Assembly (NCBI GenBank): GCA_014706295.1
Contig: JACSVZ010000024.1
Coordinates: 1,915,136 to 1,979,135 of the forward strand
Direction of reading: 5' to 3'
Length of the DNA: 64,000 bases
Origin: Lycocorax pyrrhopterus obiensis
Lineage: Eukaryota > Chordata > Aves > Passeriformes > Paradisaeidae
Shown: positions 8,595 through 19,549 of the stretch, in pieces
Layout: the number at the start of each line of letters is the position of its first letter
Numbering within the stretch: the first letter of the stretch is position 1
Made by a program: the position numbers and the translations under genes
Notes under the pieces: model-generated
What the model was told of the DNA's origin: nothing
The model's database searches: none
Seen by the model: only the letters and a program-made list of their open reading frames with translations

Positions 8595-9139
8595 AGGGGC
8601 AGGGGGAGCTGGAAGAGCAGGATTTGGGCAGAGCTGGGGGATCACACCCAGGAGAAGGGAGAGGGGCCAGTTGTGGGATAAGAAGAAGGAGCCACAGGAG
8701 CAGGGGGTGGAGGAGGTGGAGAGCTGCTGCCCCAGGCATCTCCTCACAGACCGGATCTCAGGAGGGTGGAGCAGACTGAGCCCCTGCTCCCCCCGCAGCT
8801 CTGGGCAGAGCCAAGGCTTGGTGTCCTCGCCTGGTGCTGGTGTCCCCTCCCATCCCACCCCACCCCACCAGACCAGCAGGACCTCCATCTGAACGATTCC
8901 CATAACACCTCATCAGACACCCTCTACCCGTTCCCCCCACCCCAGACTGACACCCGAGGGCTGCTCTGAAGCCCCCATCCCCTCCACTATCCCAGCATCT
9001 CCAGGGTCCAGGGTAGAACCCCAACGGGAAGCAGCAGAGCGGTTGTTGGGTACCTGCAAACGCTGGGAGGGAGGGAAGCATCAAGACAGCCCCAGCAGCG
9101 TGCGAGGCGCCTGCTCTGCTTTGGGAGGCAAAGCCACAC

Positions 9140-9440
9140 GTGCAGCACATCCTGTGAAATGCAAATTCCCCCAAATGCTAATTCGGGCCTCGGAAACGCC
9201 ACGTGTGACGCTCGCGCGTCGCCTCCTCCCCGGGATGTCGCGGCGCGAGGAGATCTCAAGCGGCGCCTATTAAAAAGTACTTTCACGGAACATAAAGTGG
9301 AAGTTAAGTGAAGGAAATGATAAAGTCAAAATGAAATATTTTTACTTTCCTGAAACGAACTTCGTGTTTTGACATGATCGGAATAAACATTTTGACACTG
9401 CTGAAACAAGAAAGTCAAAGTGATTCTGCGAGGCTTCTTC
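9140..9440. promoter_or_regulatory. Candidate regulatory element: octamer, E-box, short CpG cluster, AT-rich tail
   Basis: A perfect octamer ATGCAAAT lies at 9159-9166 and a CACGTG at 9200-9205. They are followed by a dense CpG cluster (9180-9270) that switches abruptly to an AT-rich, homopurine-leaning segment (9270-9430). No coding frame or repeat explains the block. Enhancer activity is inferred from motif content only. Confidence 0.35.
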
Positions 9441-10716
9441 CCGGGAAAATGGCAGCGAGATCGACAAGTTCCCAGGGAAAGATTTGATTCCAATAAACCC
9501 CTGTTTTCTGATGGAAAACCATCCCAGGCAGTGTTTTCCTTCAGCCCTGCGCAGAGAACAGGTTTCCAGGTGAGGCCAGCACCTGACTCGCTCCCCAGAA
9601 CTGTAGCAGGGAGGGAAATCTGCCTTTATCCTGCTGGGAAAGGGAGGGATGGGGTGGGATGGATGCACCGCGGGGCTGTGTTCTCCACCGGCCCGTCAGG
9701 ACTGATGCTGAACCCTCGGTCCATGCACAAGGCACAGGTGTCCAGCAGCAGCAGGGTTTGTCCCCTTTTCCTGGACATGCTCAAGGTCACACCGTGTCAA
9801 ACCAAGGGCGTCACAGTGTGATTAGATTTCCATACTTCTATTTGGGGAAATTTCATGAATTATTTTTTTTAGTTGAAAACCCAAATCATTGCATTCTGAA
9901 GGGCTGGAGTTTTGCTGAAAAAACAGACAGATACTTTAGCAATAGTCTCAGGTAGCTGATGGCTCCATTTTTCATGTGATACCAGCTGGGTGGGAAATTT
10001 CTGACCAGCCTTTGGCAGAAAATTTCCAATCAACCTTTGGTGCCCACTCCAGGTATTGGGTTTTGCTCCAGAACTGCATTTAGGGAAAAATCTGTTCTTT
10101 AATAATAGTAATGCCTAATAATAGCTTTCAATGCTAATTCTTGGCAGCAATTCCATGTGCTTAAACATACCTTTGCTGGCTAGAAAATGGTGCATGTCGT
10201 GCAACAAGTTCATGCACCCTCTAATCTCCCCTTCTGGCACAGCCACCGTGGCCAAGCACGAGGGCAGGGAAATCTGCAGCCCAGCACTCAATTCCCTGTC
10301 TCCACACGACCAGGCTGCAGCAGCTCCTCTGGGCTCAGCGTCACCCTGACAGCTCACAGACACTTGTCACAGCCCCCGTTCCCCCAGGCACAGCCCCCCA
10401 GCAGCCAAGGGAGGACCTCCTGGGCAAGAGACCTTAGAGGATGTGGTTGATTGCTCGCACTGGTGTCCCACAGGTGAGGGCATGAAACCCTTGCCAGAGG
10501 CTCAGGTCACCAGCGGGGCTGTGCCAATCCCATTGGAAGCATTTGTGGTCAGCTGAGCTCCTTCAGGACTCCCCTCCACTTCCCAGGTCTGTATGGAAGA
10601 GTTGCCCCTGTTCCTGGTGCTGCTGACCTGGAGGGACTCACCAGCATCATCCGCCTCCCCCAGTGCCTCTCGCTGGTGACCAAGGACAGACAAGGCAGGT
10701 GACTGGTGAGAGACTG
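9441..10716. other. Intergenic, no gene recognised
   Basis: The left part (9441-9830) is GC-balanced; 9830-10180 is AT-rich without a recognisable repeat; the remainder is C-rich. No supported exon. Confidence 0.5.
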
Positions 10717-10936
10717 GGCTGGCACCAGAGCAACCTTGGGACAGACGTGACCCCAAAATCCCCTGACCCTACAGACCCCAGAGTGGTGCCAGCCCCCACA
10801 TCTCCCTTGCCTCCCTCCTCCCCGGAGCATTTCTCCAGGGATCTATCCCAAATTTCCCTTGCTGTGGTTTACACCCATGACCTCCTTCCCCTGACAAGGG
10901 CCTGCCGTTCCCTCCTCTCTCTGCAGCCTTTTGCCC
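10717..10936 (+). repeat. Direct duplication, copy B (220 bp)
   Basis: Partner of 6423-6643, lying 4.29 kb to its right in the same orientation. It carries no open frame that looks coding. Confidence 0.95.
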
Positions 10937-11420
10937 CCAGGAGTGACTGGGGGAGGTTGGTGCTGTTGGTGACCAATGTGGAGGTGAGACAAAGGGGCCC
11001 CAGCCCCAGCACCCCCCCAGGCACTGCACCAGGGTCCCCAACATCTCTGCAGGATGGCATCTGTGCTGGGGGCTTGGTCACCCCTGAATTTGGGAGATGG
11101 ATCCCTCAGACTGATCAGTCACAGCTTGTGCGATAGCTTCAGCCTCCCTCTGCATGTAGAGGCAGAGCACTCCTCTCCAGTTGCATGCTAATGCAGCATC
11201 CCGGAATCCCTGCGTGCTCGCTTCCTAGTTAGGCTCATCTGCCTGAGTGAACTGAAAACTGTTAAACACATTGAGTGTGTCAGACCAGATATTATCAGAA
11301 ATAAGACTACCTTTCACTGGCACCCACAGCTCCCAGACACACAGCAAAGAGATATTTAAATCTTTTCCAGCTGTCTCCCATGTTTCCAGAAAGGCTCAGC
11401 TCTGACAGGTCTTTTAACCC

Positions 11421-11565
11421 TTCCCTTCCCTTCCCTTCCCTTCCCTTCCCTTCCCTTCCCTTCCCTTCCCTTCCCTTCCCTTCCCTTCCCTTCCCTTCCC
11501 TTCCCTTCCCTTCCCTTCCCTTCCCTTCCCTTCCCTTCCCTTCTCTTCCCTTCCCTTCCCTTCCC
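11421..11565. repeat. Pentanucleotide (TTCCC)n / (AAGGG)n array, 29 units
   Basis: Twenty-nine consecutive 5-base units read TTCCC on the plus strand. Only the 25th unit differs (TTCTC). The minus strand is a pure purine (AAGGG)n tract. It produces spurious low-complexity open frames on both strands. Confidence 0.98.
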
Positions 11566-13959
11566 TGTTGTATTTTGGTTTTCTCTTTCCTCTCCTGGGC
11601 TCCAGGAGTCCCCACTGGCCTGGCCCAGTTCCCTGCCATCCCATCACTCCTGCAGGCTCGTCTCCACCAGCACCAGAGGTGTCTTCCAGCACCCTCCACC
11701 TCGCTCACACATCCCACAGCCACCCCAGTCGGACACAGCGCTGGCAGCCGCAGGTGCCCACATCCAGCCCTCTCCCCTCCAATTTGGGATCCTCCCCACT
11801 TAACTCTGGGCTTCACAATTCAATTACCACCCTGAAGCCTCTGGGCCGCCGGTGCTGTCCCTCCCCACCCCGGCTTGGCCCTGCCCCAGCGCCTCCTCCT
11901 CGGCTGCCTTCCCAGAGCACAGACTGAATGCGCCGTTTCACGAGGCTGCCTTGGAGCAGGAGCAGGATCCAGGAGTAAAACCCCGATTGCACGGCCAGCG
12001 TGTTTGAGAAGGGCCATCTGGCCGGGCTTGGCGTCCAAGCCCAATTTGCTGGATGGTTTTGAAGGTCACTGAGCAGGGACTGAAGGCGCTTCCATATTTT
12101 CTCATATAAATAACGGCATTTCCAAGGGAGAGAGCAGGAGCACATGCTGATAGGAAGGATCTGGAGGTTGACCTCACCGTCCCTGCCCAAAGGGGAGGGG
12201 AGCGGGACACGGGAGCACAGGCACACACGGACATAGGTGCAACACATGCACACCTTGCTGACACCCCACACGTGCGGTGTCCTGAGCACACAGGATGCTC
12301 CCTGCAAGCACTCACACACACCTGCACCGAGGACGGAGCTCTCCCAGCTGGGACAGGCTCCATCCCCCAGCCAGGATGTCCTGCTTGCAGCCCCCAGGCG
12401 CCCCTGCTCTGACGAGAGAGCTGGATTCCCTCTGGAAGCAGAATCAGGCCCCTCTGGAAGCAGAGCCCTCCTGTCCATGGGCTCTGAGAGAGCACCTTGT
12501 GTCCCCACAGCAGCCGGGAGCAGGACAGGAACATCCCAAATCCTCTGAGATGCTCAAAGACCCCTCGCTCCAGGCCTTCCCATGCCTTTCCACAGCCAAC
12601 CAGCCTTGTCCTACTCTGCACAGACTGGGATCCAGCACCCAGCTGCAGTGCTCAGGACCTTCTCCCAGCCAAACTGGCCACTGCATGGGGACCGCCAGCC
12701 CTGGGCCACTCAGACAGGACCAAAGGTCCCTGCTGCTTCCCTGGAGAGCCCTGGAGGAGAGTGCTGGGCTGCCACTGCCCCTCGGTGCTGGCCAGGTGCC
12801 ACATCGTGCCGGCCACAGCCCAGCCGCCTCCCTGTGCCCCTCAGAGAGCAAAGGCTCCGGGCAGGGGGGAAGCATCTGCAGGAGGCAGCGCTGCCACTTT
12901 CGTGGTGGGGGAACGTGGTGTCCCTCAGTGTGCGGGCTGAGGGGTGGCAGAAGGCGTGGGGACAACGTGAGCATGGTCAGTGTCCGGCCAGTTTGGAGCA
13001 TTTCCTGGTGTGGGCAGGTGACGCTTTGCTGCAAGGGGCAGGTCACGGCCACCAAAGGCTCAAACCTGGCTCCTGCAGTGACCAAGGGAGCTTCGCCCAC
13101 ACACAGCACCACACCCAGGTGGGTCCGACACCCCTGAGGTAACGGAGAGCTGACAGCATCCCTGTACCAGCACTGCACGGATCCCGGGAAACCTGAGGGG
13201 ATGTTGGCCAGGGCCCCTGCGCCCCTGGGACCCTGCAATGGTGCTGGTGCTGGGCGTTCCACTTTCCCCGGGCAGCCCTGCTGGGACAGCAGGAGGTCCT
13301 GGCAGGACAGGGCATGGATGGGGGAGTCCTACCAGAGGCAAGGATGCAGTGGGTGATGACATGGCCCCAGGAAAGCCTGCAGCGGGGATGGCCTGTGCTG
13401 GGGGCACAGAGGGCTGGGTGCTGGAGGGCTGGGGGTGTCCCAGTGCCTCAGGACCTCTCTGTGAGGCGGAGGGCTGAGCTCCATGGCAGGGACAGCCCTG
13501 TGGCCCTTCCCATCGAGCTGGTGAGTGCAGCCCAGGGCCTGCCTGCTGCACGTTCAAAGAGAGGGGATTCTCCTCACTGGGGCTGCCTCCAGCTCACCAA
13601 ACAGAGCTGAGTCCTGTGCCCAGGGGCACCCCAGCCTCGTCCCAGCCCACCTGCACCCAGTGCCCGGTCCCCACCTGGGCCGCACTCTCCCCTTGTGCTG
13701 TGTCACTCCTTCCCCTCCTTTTCCCGGTTGCACGGGCAGCCTGTGGATGCTTTGGGAGTTCCTCCTCCTTATCTCCCAGTGCCGTGAAGCCCAGCCAGAG
13801 CTTCAGCAGGCAGCAGTGCTGCTGGAGGCATTTCTTGCTTCCAAAACACACACCTGGGCTTGAGGCTCAGGCGGGGGAACCTCCCTCACCTGCCAGAGCC
13901 CCAGCCCGGGGTCAAGGCCGCCCCTCCTGCCGGGAGCCCACCCTTCCCAGGTGGTCCCC
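11566..13959. other. Intergenic, no gene recognised
   Basis: Mostly GC-rich sequence with many overlapping chance frames (for example 12295-13137 plus, 12444-13262 minus) and no recognisable domain. Bases 11925-12180 are listed separately as a possible regulatory block. Confidence 0.5.
11925..12180. promoter_or_regulatory. Candidate conserved non-coding block
   Basis: This stretch has more balanced composition and a TATAAATAACGG-type core (about 12104-12116) between GC-rich flanks. No repeat family or coding frame accounts for it. The call is weak and rests on appearance. Confidence 0.22.
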
Positions 13960-14680
13960 GCACCCGAGTGGGAGGGAGGTGCGGTGCCAAGCGCCGGCAT
14001 TGCCGGCCCGGCTGGAGCCCGGCCAGCAGCCCCGAGCGGGACCCGCCGAGCGAGGAGGGGAGCGGGGCGAGGCTGAGCTCAGCGCAGAGCCGGGTGCCAG
14101 AGCCTGCCGGGAAGCCTTAGGCGGGTGCTCCCATCTCCGGAGCCTCACCCCGCTGGGCAGGACGCGCTCCCGCTCCAGCCTCCGGCAAAGGCACCGGCAC
14201 AGGGGGCTGCGACCCCCACGGTGCTGGGCAAGGGACTGGGAGGCCAAAGACCGCTCCTCGGGGCAGTGGAAAGTTACAGATCCTTTTTTTTTTTTAATAA
14301 GGGTGAGGTGGGTTTGGTTTTTTCCCCTGTTTGTGCAGGTATTTGTCAGAGGATATTTTTAAATGAGCTGAAGTCAAGCAGCGCGGGATCCGAACGGCCT
14401 GTGCTCCAGCATTCCTGTGGCTCGGGCCAGCGGGGACCTGCTGACCCGGCCGGAGAGGTCGGCCAGCGAGGACGTGCCGTTCCCGGCCTCTGCCCACGGG
14501 GAGGAGGAAACTCCGCGCTGTCCAAGAGTGCCGGAGGAGAGCTCAGCTCCCCGGACGCTCCCAGCAGCATCCTCTGCTCCAGTTGCTCAGCCGCGCACAA
14601 GGCACCGCTCCCGAGACATCCCGAAAGCGAGCCTGGCCCCCGCCCCGGCCGACACGTGGCTCAAAACCCAGAGCCCTGCT
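13960..14680. promoter_or_regulatory. Orphan CpG-rich segment
   Basis: CG dinucleotides are dense at 13960-14260 and moderately so at 14380-14660, with a poly-T (14282-14295) and an AT-rich interval between. No gene start is recognisable on either strand. It could be a promoter for an unannotated transcript, an enhancer-associated island, or simply GC-rich DNA. Confidence 0.35.
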
Positions 14681-15467
14681 CACCACCAGCTCCTTTCCAC
14701 AGCTTTCCAAACAAACAGCCCGGCCTCAGCCCTCGGGTCCGGGGTGGGAGGTCCCACCCTGCCCAGAGGGACCCGGTGGATGTGGTCACCTGCTCCCTGA
14801 CAGCCTTGTGGGGAGGGGACAGCCGGGTCAGTTCCTGCTGCTTGCTCTTTGCTTCCAGCCTGCAGGATTCCAAACCTTCTGCCATCGCCAGCCCCTCCTT
14901 TCCTGCCTGCCTCGGTTTCCCCTGAGCCCGGTGTAGTTCGCAGGAGAGTGCAAGGGGCCGTGGTAAGGTGGGCTCTGCTGGAGCAGAGGGGTGACAGGGG
15001 AGCCCCTCGTGCAGGACCCCCGGAGCTCCCCCTCACTCCACACATGCACCAGCCCCTGCCGACCCCACGCAATCCCCTGGTGGGTCCCCAGCACCGAGTT
15101 ACACAGACAGGTACCCCAGCACCGAGGGTGGATTGAGCATCTCATAACCCAGAGAAGGGTCAGGAGGACCCCACGCTTCCTGACCCAACCTCTGGGAAGC
15201 ACCGCCTCCAGCCAGACTCGGATGGAATCCTTCTTGTTGGATTTGAGCCCGTGTTCCTCTCTCCACCCGCCCTGCTCCCACGCAGAGGGCTGGTGGCCAG
15301 GTGTTTCTGGGGTTATGGGCTCCAGCCAAGGGCCAGGGAAAGTGGGTGCCATGGGCACCGTGTCCTGCCCTGTCTGGGGCTCTTCCCAGTGGTGCAGCCA
15401 TGGGGAAACCCTTCCTGGTTTGGAAGGGTGATGGAGCCACTGCCCTGCTGAGGTGGTCATGATCATC
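14681..15467. other. Intergenic, no gene recognised
   Basis: No repeat or exon was recognised. Overlapping minus-strand frames (such as 14828-15484) run on into the neighbouring CR1 and are chance ORFs. Confidence 0.5.
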
Positions 15468-15739
15468 CTGGAGGGACAGGACAAAGGGGAATGGCTTCTG
15501 ACCGGCAGAGAGCAGGTTTAGATGGGATATTGGAAAGAAATTCTCAATTGTGAGAGTGGTGAGGTGCTGACACAGGGTGCCCAGAGAAGCTGTGGCTGCC
15601 CCTGGACCCCTGGAAGTGTCCAAGGCCAGGTTGGACAGGACTTGGAGCAGCCTGGGACAGTGGAAGGTGTCCCTGCCCATGGCAATGAGTTGGAGGTCCC
15701 TTCCAACCCAAACCAGTCTGGGATTCTGTGATTCCATGA
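15468..15739 (+). mobile_element. CR1 LINE 3' fragment, about 270 bp
   Basis: A long CR1 3' portion runs from 'gacaaaggggaatggcttc', 'agcaggtttagatgggata', 'cccagagaagctgtggctgc', through 'gtgtccaaggccaggttgg', to 'gtcccttccaacccaaacc' and GATTCTGTGATTCCATGA. Confidence 0.93.
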
Positions 15740-16267
15740 ACTCTTCAAACACCAGTGAGTGTGGGAGGAACTGTTCTGTACCAGGTAAATCTGGATTTAA
15801 ATACTGCAGCACCAGTGCCCCGGGATAAAGAGGGAGGAACTGGACTGCTGTGGACAAACTGGTTCAGCAGTTGAGATGGGAAGCTGGCAGGGAAGGCACA
15901 TGCCAGAACACCTGCCCTGGCACTGAGCATCCCCCTTGGCCTCTCCTGCCCTCTCCAGCAGCTGTAGCAGCACCTGGGCCAGCAGCACTGAGCCCCTGCT
16001 TGGCAGATGATCTTGCCCTGGACCAAGCAGGGCAACATCTCCACTCCTCCTCATGACAGCAAACGGGCTGAACCACTCCTCCACCTGCTGTGCCTCCGCC
16101 CCAACACCCACATGCTCCTTCATTTGTGTCAGACGGCTTCAGGATGGGAATCCACAGGAAGACCCCTCTCTGTGAGCAGGGTTGCCATGAACTGTGCCCT
16201 CACTCGGGAAACCGTCATGGGCAGCTCCCAGCTGGTGGCACGAGCCAAGAGGTCAGTCAGGGGAGAA
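15740..16267. other. Intergenic, no gene recognised
   Basis: Between two CR1 fragments; nothing else supported. Confidence 0.5.
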
Positions 16268-16505
16268 CCACAGAGTCATTACGGTTGGAAAAGACCTCCA
16301 AGACCATCAAGCCCATCCTTCAACCAAATCCCACCATGCCCATGGAGCCATGTAACAAAGTGCCACATCTGCTGGTGTTTTGAACTCATCCGGGGTCAGT
16401 GACTCTCCCCTGGTCATCCTGTGCCAATTCCTGACCACTCTTTCAGTGGAGAAATTTTTCCTAATATCCAACCTGAACTTCCTCTGGCACAACCTGAGAA
16501 CTGCC
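16268..16505 (-). mobile_element. CR1 LINE 3' fragment (antisense)
   Basis: It starts with 'cacagagtcattacggttgg', then 'aaaagacctccaagaccatc', and continues through 'cagtggagaaatttttccta' and 'atatccaacctgaact'. This is the reverse complement of a CR1 subfamily with 'ggtcttttccaacc' at its 3' end. Confidence 0.9.
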
Positions 16506-17758
16506 ACGTTTCTCTCACAAAAAGCAAAGCAAAACCCCACCCATTTCCTTATTTCTCGCAATAGGATGGATCTGACAGCACCAGTGCAGCCTTGTTTAGG
16601 GTTACTGGCACAGCTGAGGAGGAACCCCACATCACAGTTCCTGTCCCCTTCCCTTGCAATCCATTTCACACCTACGTGATGTCCCTACACAGCAGGAGCT
16701 GCCCCACTCCCAGGAAATCCCGGCACGTGGCCAGAACCAATTGATGGGTCCAAATGGGGAGCACTGGGAACTGGATCCTACAGATCGTCTGCTTCACCAT
16801 GTGAGGGTTACAGGCAGCACAGAGACACAGAGGGTTCTGAAGGAGAGCAGTGGGAAGGTCTGCAGGCCTTTGGCAGGTGTAGAGTACACCAGGGAGGAAG
16901 ACACCAATGGGTTGTACCTGCTGTACAGCCTTACTCTTCTGTTTCCCACACTGCTGCAGGCGGCATCCAAGCCCCCAGACAGGGATGGTAACAGTGCTGC
17001 GCTGTGTTCCACCCTGCGGAGCTCTGCACAGCCCCCCCAGCCCCTGGCCACAGCACAGCTGCTGTCAGACTCCCAGGGGTTTGCTCACAGAGCTACAGGA
17101 CCCTAGTTTGTGCTGGTTCAGGGGGACACTGTCACTGCAGTTCCCATAACAGCGATGGGTATGGCACAGTGGGGAGGGGGGCAAGCACTGCACCCCCTAC
17201 AGCCTCTGCTGAACTCTCAGCATTAGCTCTAAATTAGCTCTAAATTGATGTCAAAGGTCGTTCATTGACCCCCTGGATCATCCCTTTTAGCTGGTGCAAG
17301 CAGAGTCCTGGGAGTACCTGCAGGACCATGGAGCAAACACTGCCCAAAGCACTTTTACAGGAGTTTGAGTCCCCGGCCACCACAGTGGGCACGGTCCTTT
17401 GGGTGCAGTGCATGTCAGTGGTGGCAGACACCTCTAAGGAGGCACGAAAGGGTTGGGAAGCTCTTCAAGTGCTTTCAGCAGTGTCCCCCAGCAAACACCC
17501 CCAGCCCTGTGCACAGGAGCTGCCTGTTCGTGCCGGGGACGTGCTGGCCCCGCGCCCAGGGAGGGGAGGGGAGGGGAGGGTGGTGCTGCACTTTCTCTGC
17601 CGCGGAGCAGCTGCAGCCAAGCTGATTTCCCCACACTGAGCATCTCCACCCTGGATGGTGTCGCCTCCTCCCACTTCCCCAGGGAGTTTTTTCAGGGAGG
17701 TGGCAGGTGCTGTGGTTTTGGTGTCACCCCAGAGGGGACAAATGTTCTCCCTGGACTG
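16506..17758. other. Intergenic, no gene recognised
   Basis: No exon or repeat family was recognised apart from a G-rich run at 17559-17580. Confidence 0.5.
17559..17580 (+). other. G-quadruplex-type G-run motif
   Basis: Five runs of three or four G separated by single A bases occur in a row, which satisfies the classical G4 pattern. Formation in the cell is inferred. Confidence 0.6.
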
Positions 17759-17760
17759 TC

Positions 17761-18064
17761 AGAGAATCACAGAATATCCTGAGCTGGAAGGGACCCACGG
17801 GGATCATGGATTCCAGCCCCAGGCCCTGCACAGACACCCCAAATCCCACCCTGGGCATCCCTGGCAGTGCTGCCCAAATGCTCCTGGAGCTCTGGCAGCC
17901 TCGGGGCGGTGCCCATTCCCTGGGGAGCCTGGGCAGTGCCCAGCACCCTCTGGGGGAAGAACCTTTCCCTCATCTCCAGCCTGAGCCTGCCCTGGCTCCT
18001 GTCCCTGTCCCAGGGAGCAGAGATCGGAGCTGCCCCTCCGCTGCCCCTCAGGAGGAGCTCTAAG
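17761..18064 (-). mobile_element. CR1 LINE 3' fragment (antisense)
   Basis: It begins 'gaatcacagaatatcctgag' and runs through 'cacagacaccccaaatccc' and 'accctctgggggaagaacc' to 'agggagcagagatcggagct'. It belongs to the same subfamily as the copies at 34.3 and 37.3 kb (minus) and 19.3 kb (plus). Confidence 0.93.
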
Positions 18065-18354
18065 AAAGCTGTCACCTCCTCTGGAAGTGGCATTGATACC
18101 TTTGGTTGCTGCTCTGTCCATCCAGCCTCCGGGACGGTGCTTTCAGCTCTCTCTTACCAGGATTTTCATCAGCTGTCCTCAGGATCTCCCACATGGTGCT
18201 CTGTGGCCACGTCCTCACCTGCACACGTGTGAGAGGACATTCCTGGAGACCCAGAGCACAGGGCTGGAGGTGCTTAAGAGAGTTCAAACACCGCTCCACT
18301 CACACTCATTGACTCCAGCTGGATACCTTATCTGGGTCTGGGTCTTTCAGCAGA

Positions 18355-18796
18355 GCAGAGTAAATCCAGAGGAGGCCACTGAGGTGGTCCATGGGCTGGA
18401 GTGTGTTGCACTGTGTGGAGAGGCTGAGGGAGTGAGGTTTGTTCAGCCTGGGGATGAGAAAGCCTCGAGGGGGGATCTCCACAGCCACCTACAAGGAGAT
18501 CACCAAGGAGGCAGACCCAGGCTCTCCACAATTGTCCACAGCAGGAGGACGAAGGCAACAGGCATGAACCAGAACAACTTTGGGCTGGATACAGGGGGAA
18601 AATTTCACCACAGGGAAGGTCAAACCTGGCAGCGAGTTGCCCAGAGAGACTGTGCAGCCTCTGTCCTTGGAGGCCTTCAGGACCTGACTGATCTTGGAAA
18701 AAAATCCCTGTGCAGCCTGGTCTGACCCTGCTTGGAGCAGAAGGTTGAATGAGAGACCTTCAGAGTCCTTCCACCCTCAATTTTCCTGTCATACTG
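18355..18796 (+). mobile_element. Older CR1 LINE fragment
   Basis: The text 'gaggctgagggagtgagg' and 'ttgttcagcctggggatgag', then 'gatctccacagccacctaca', and 'cttccaccctcaatttt' near the end match a diverged CR1 3' region in sense orientation. Confidence 0.8.
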
Positions 18797-19283
18797 TGCT
18801 GCTGCAGGTGGGGTGGTTTTCTTTCTCTGTACAGTTTTCCCCTTATTATATCTTCTGTCTGAATTCCTTAAAAAGCCATTTCACTGTTGAAGGAATGTCT
18901 TGGGAATGGCTTTGTGCTTTCACTTCAGGAGCATTCAAGATTGTTTCCATTTTCTGGTGGCTTGGGGGATTTTTCACACCCATGATTGATAGTGTGCCAC
19001 ATGCAGCAGATACACGAGCACTTAAGTTGCAAAGCAAAGCAACTCCAACCCACAGAAATGCCACAAGTGACACAGTCCACAAAACCATAACCGTGCCTTC
19101 TTATCCATATTCAGGCTGCAGGGTATTTAATTACGAGATCCCAGATTATCAGCACGCACTCCTGCCTGGTTTGGTGGAGGAGGAATGATGTGTCTGGAAT
19201 GACAAAGCTGTTCAACACTTTCTTTTCCTTGGTGCTCGTTCAGTGAATCATGGGATCCTACATGTCCAAACCTTGATAGGATC
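18797..19283. other. AT-richer intergenic stretch, no gene recognised
   Basis: The plus frame at 18694-19188 begins inside a CR1 fragment and shows no domain, so it is treated as chance. No repeat identity was recognised. Confidence 0.45.
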
Positions 19284-19549
19284 CGAGCTGGAGCTGGGCC
19301 AGGGCAGGCTCGGGCTGGAGATGAGGGAAAGGTTCTTCCCCCAGAGGGTGCTGGGCACTGCCCAGGCTCCCCAGGGAATGGGCACGGCCCCGAGGCTGCC
19401 AGAGCTCCAGGAGCGTTTGGGCAGCGCTGCCAGGGATGCCCAGGGTGGGGTTGTTGGGGTGTCTGTGCAGGGCCTGGGGCTGGGCTGGATGAACCTTGCG
19501 AGTCCCTTCCAGCTCAGGGTGTTCCGTTCCTTCTGTTCTGTTCTGTTCC
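19284..19549 (+). mobile_element. CR1 LINE 3' fragment
   Basis: It runs from 'gagatgagggaaaggttctt' through 'tgggcagcgctgccagggat' to 'gagtcccttccagctcaggg', and ends in a short TTCTG repeat. This is the same subfamily as 17761-18064 in opposite orientation, 1.2 kb away. Confidence 0.93.

Noticed and set aside
11380..11835. Long Pro/Ser/Leu and Arg/Glu/Gly repeat proteins on both strands
   Set aside because: They are translations of the (TTCCC)n array and disappear outside it.
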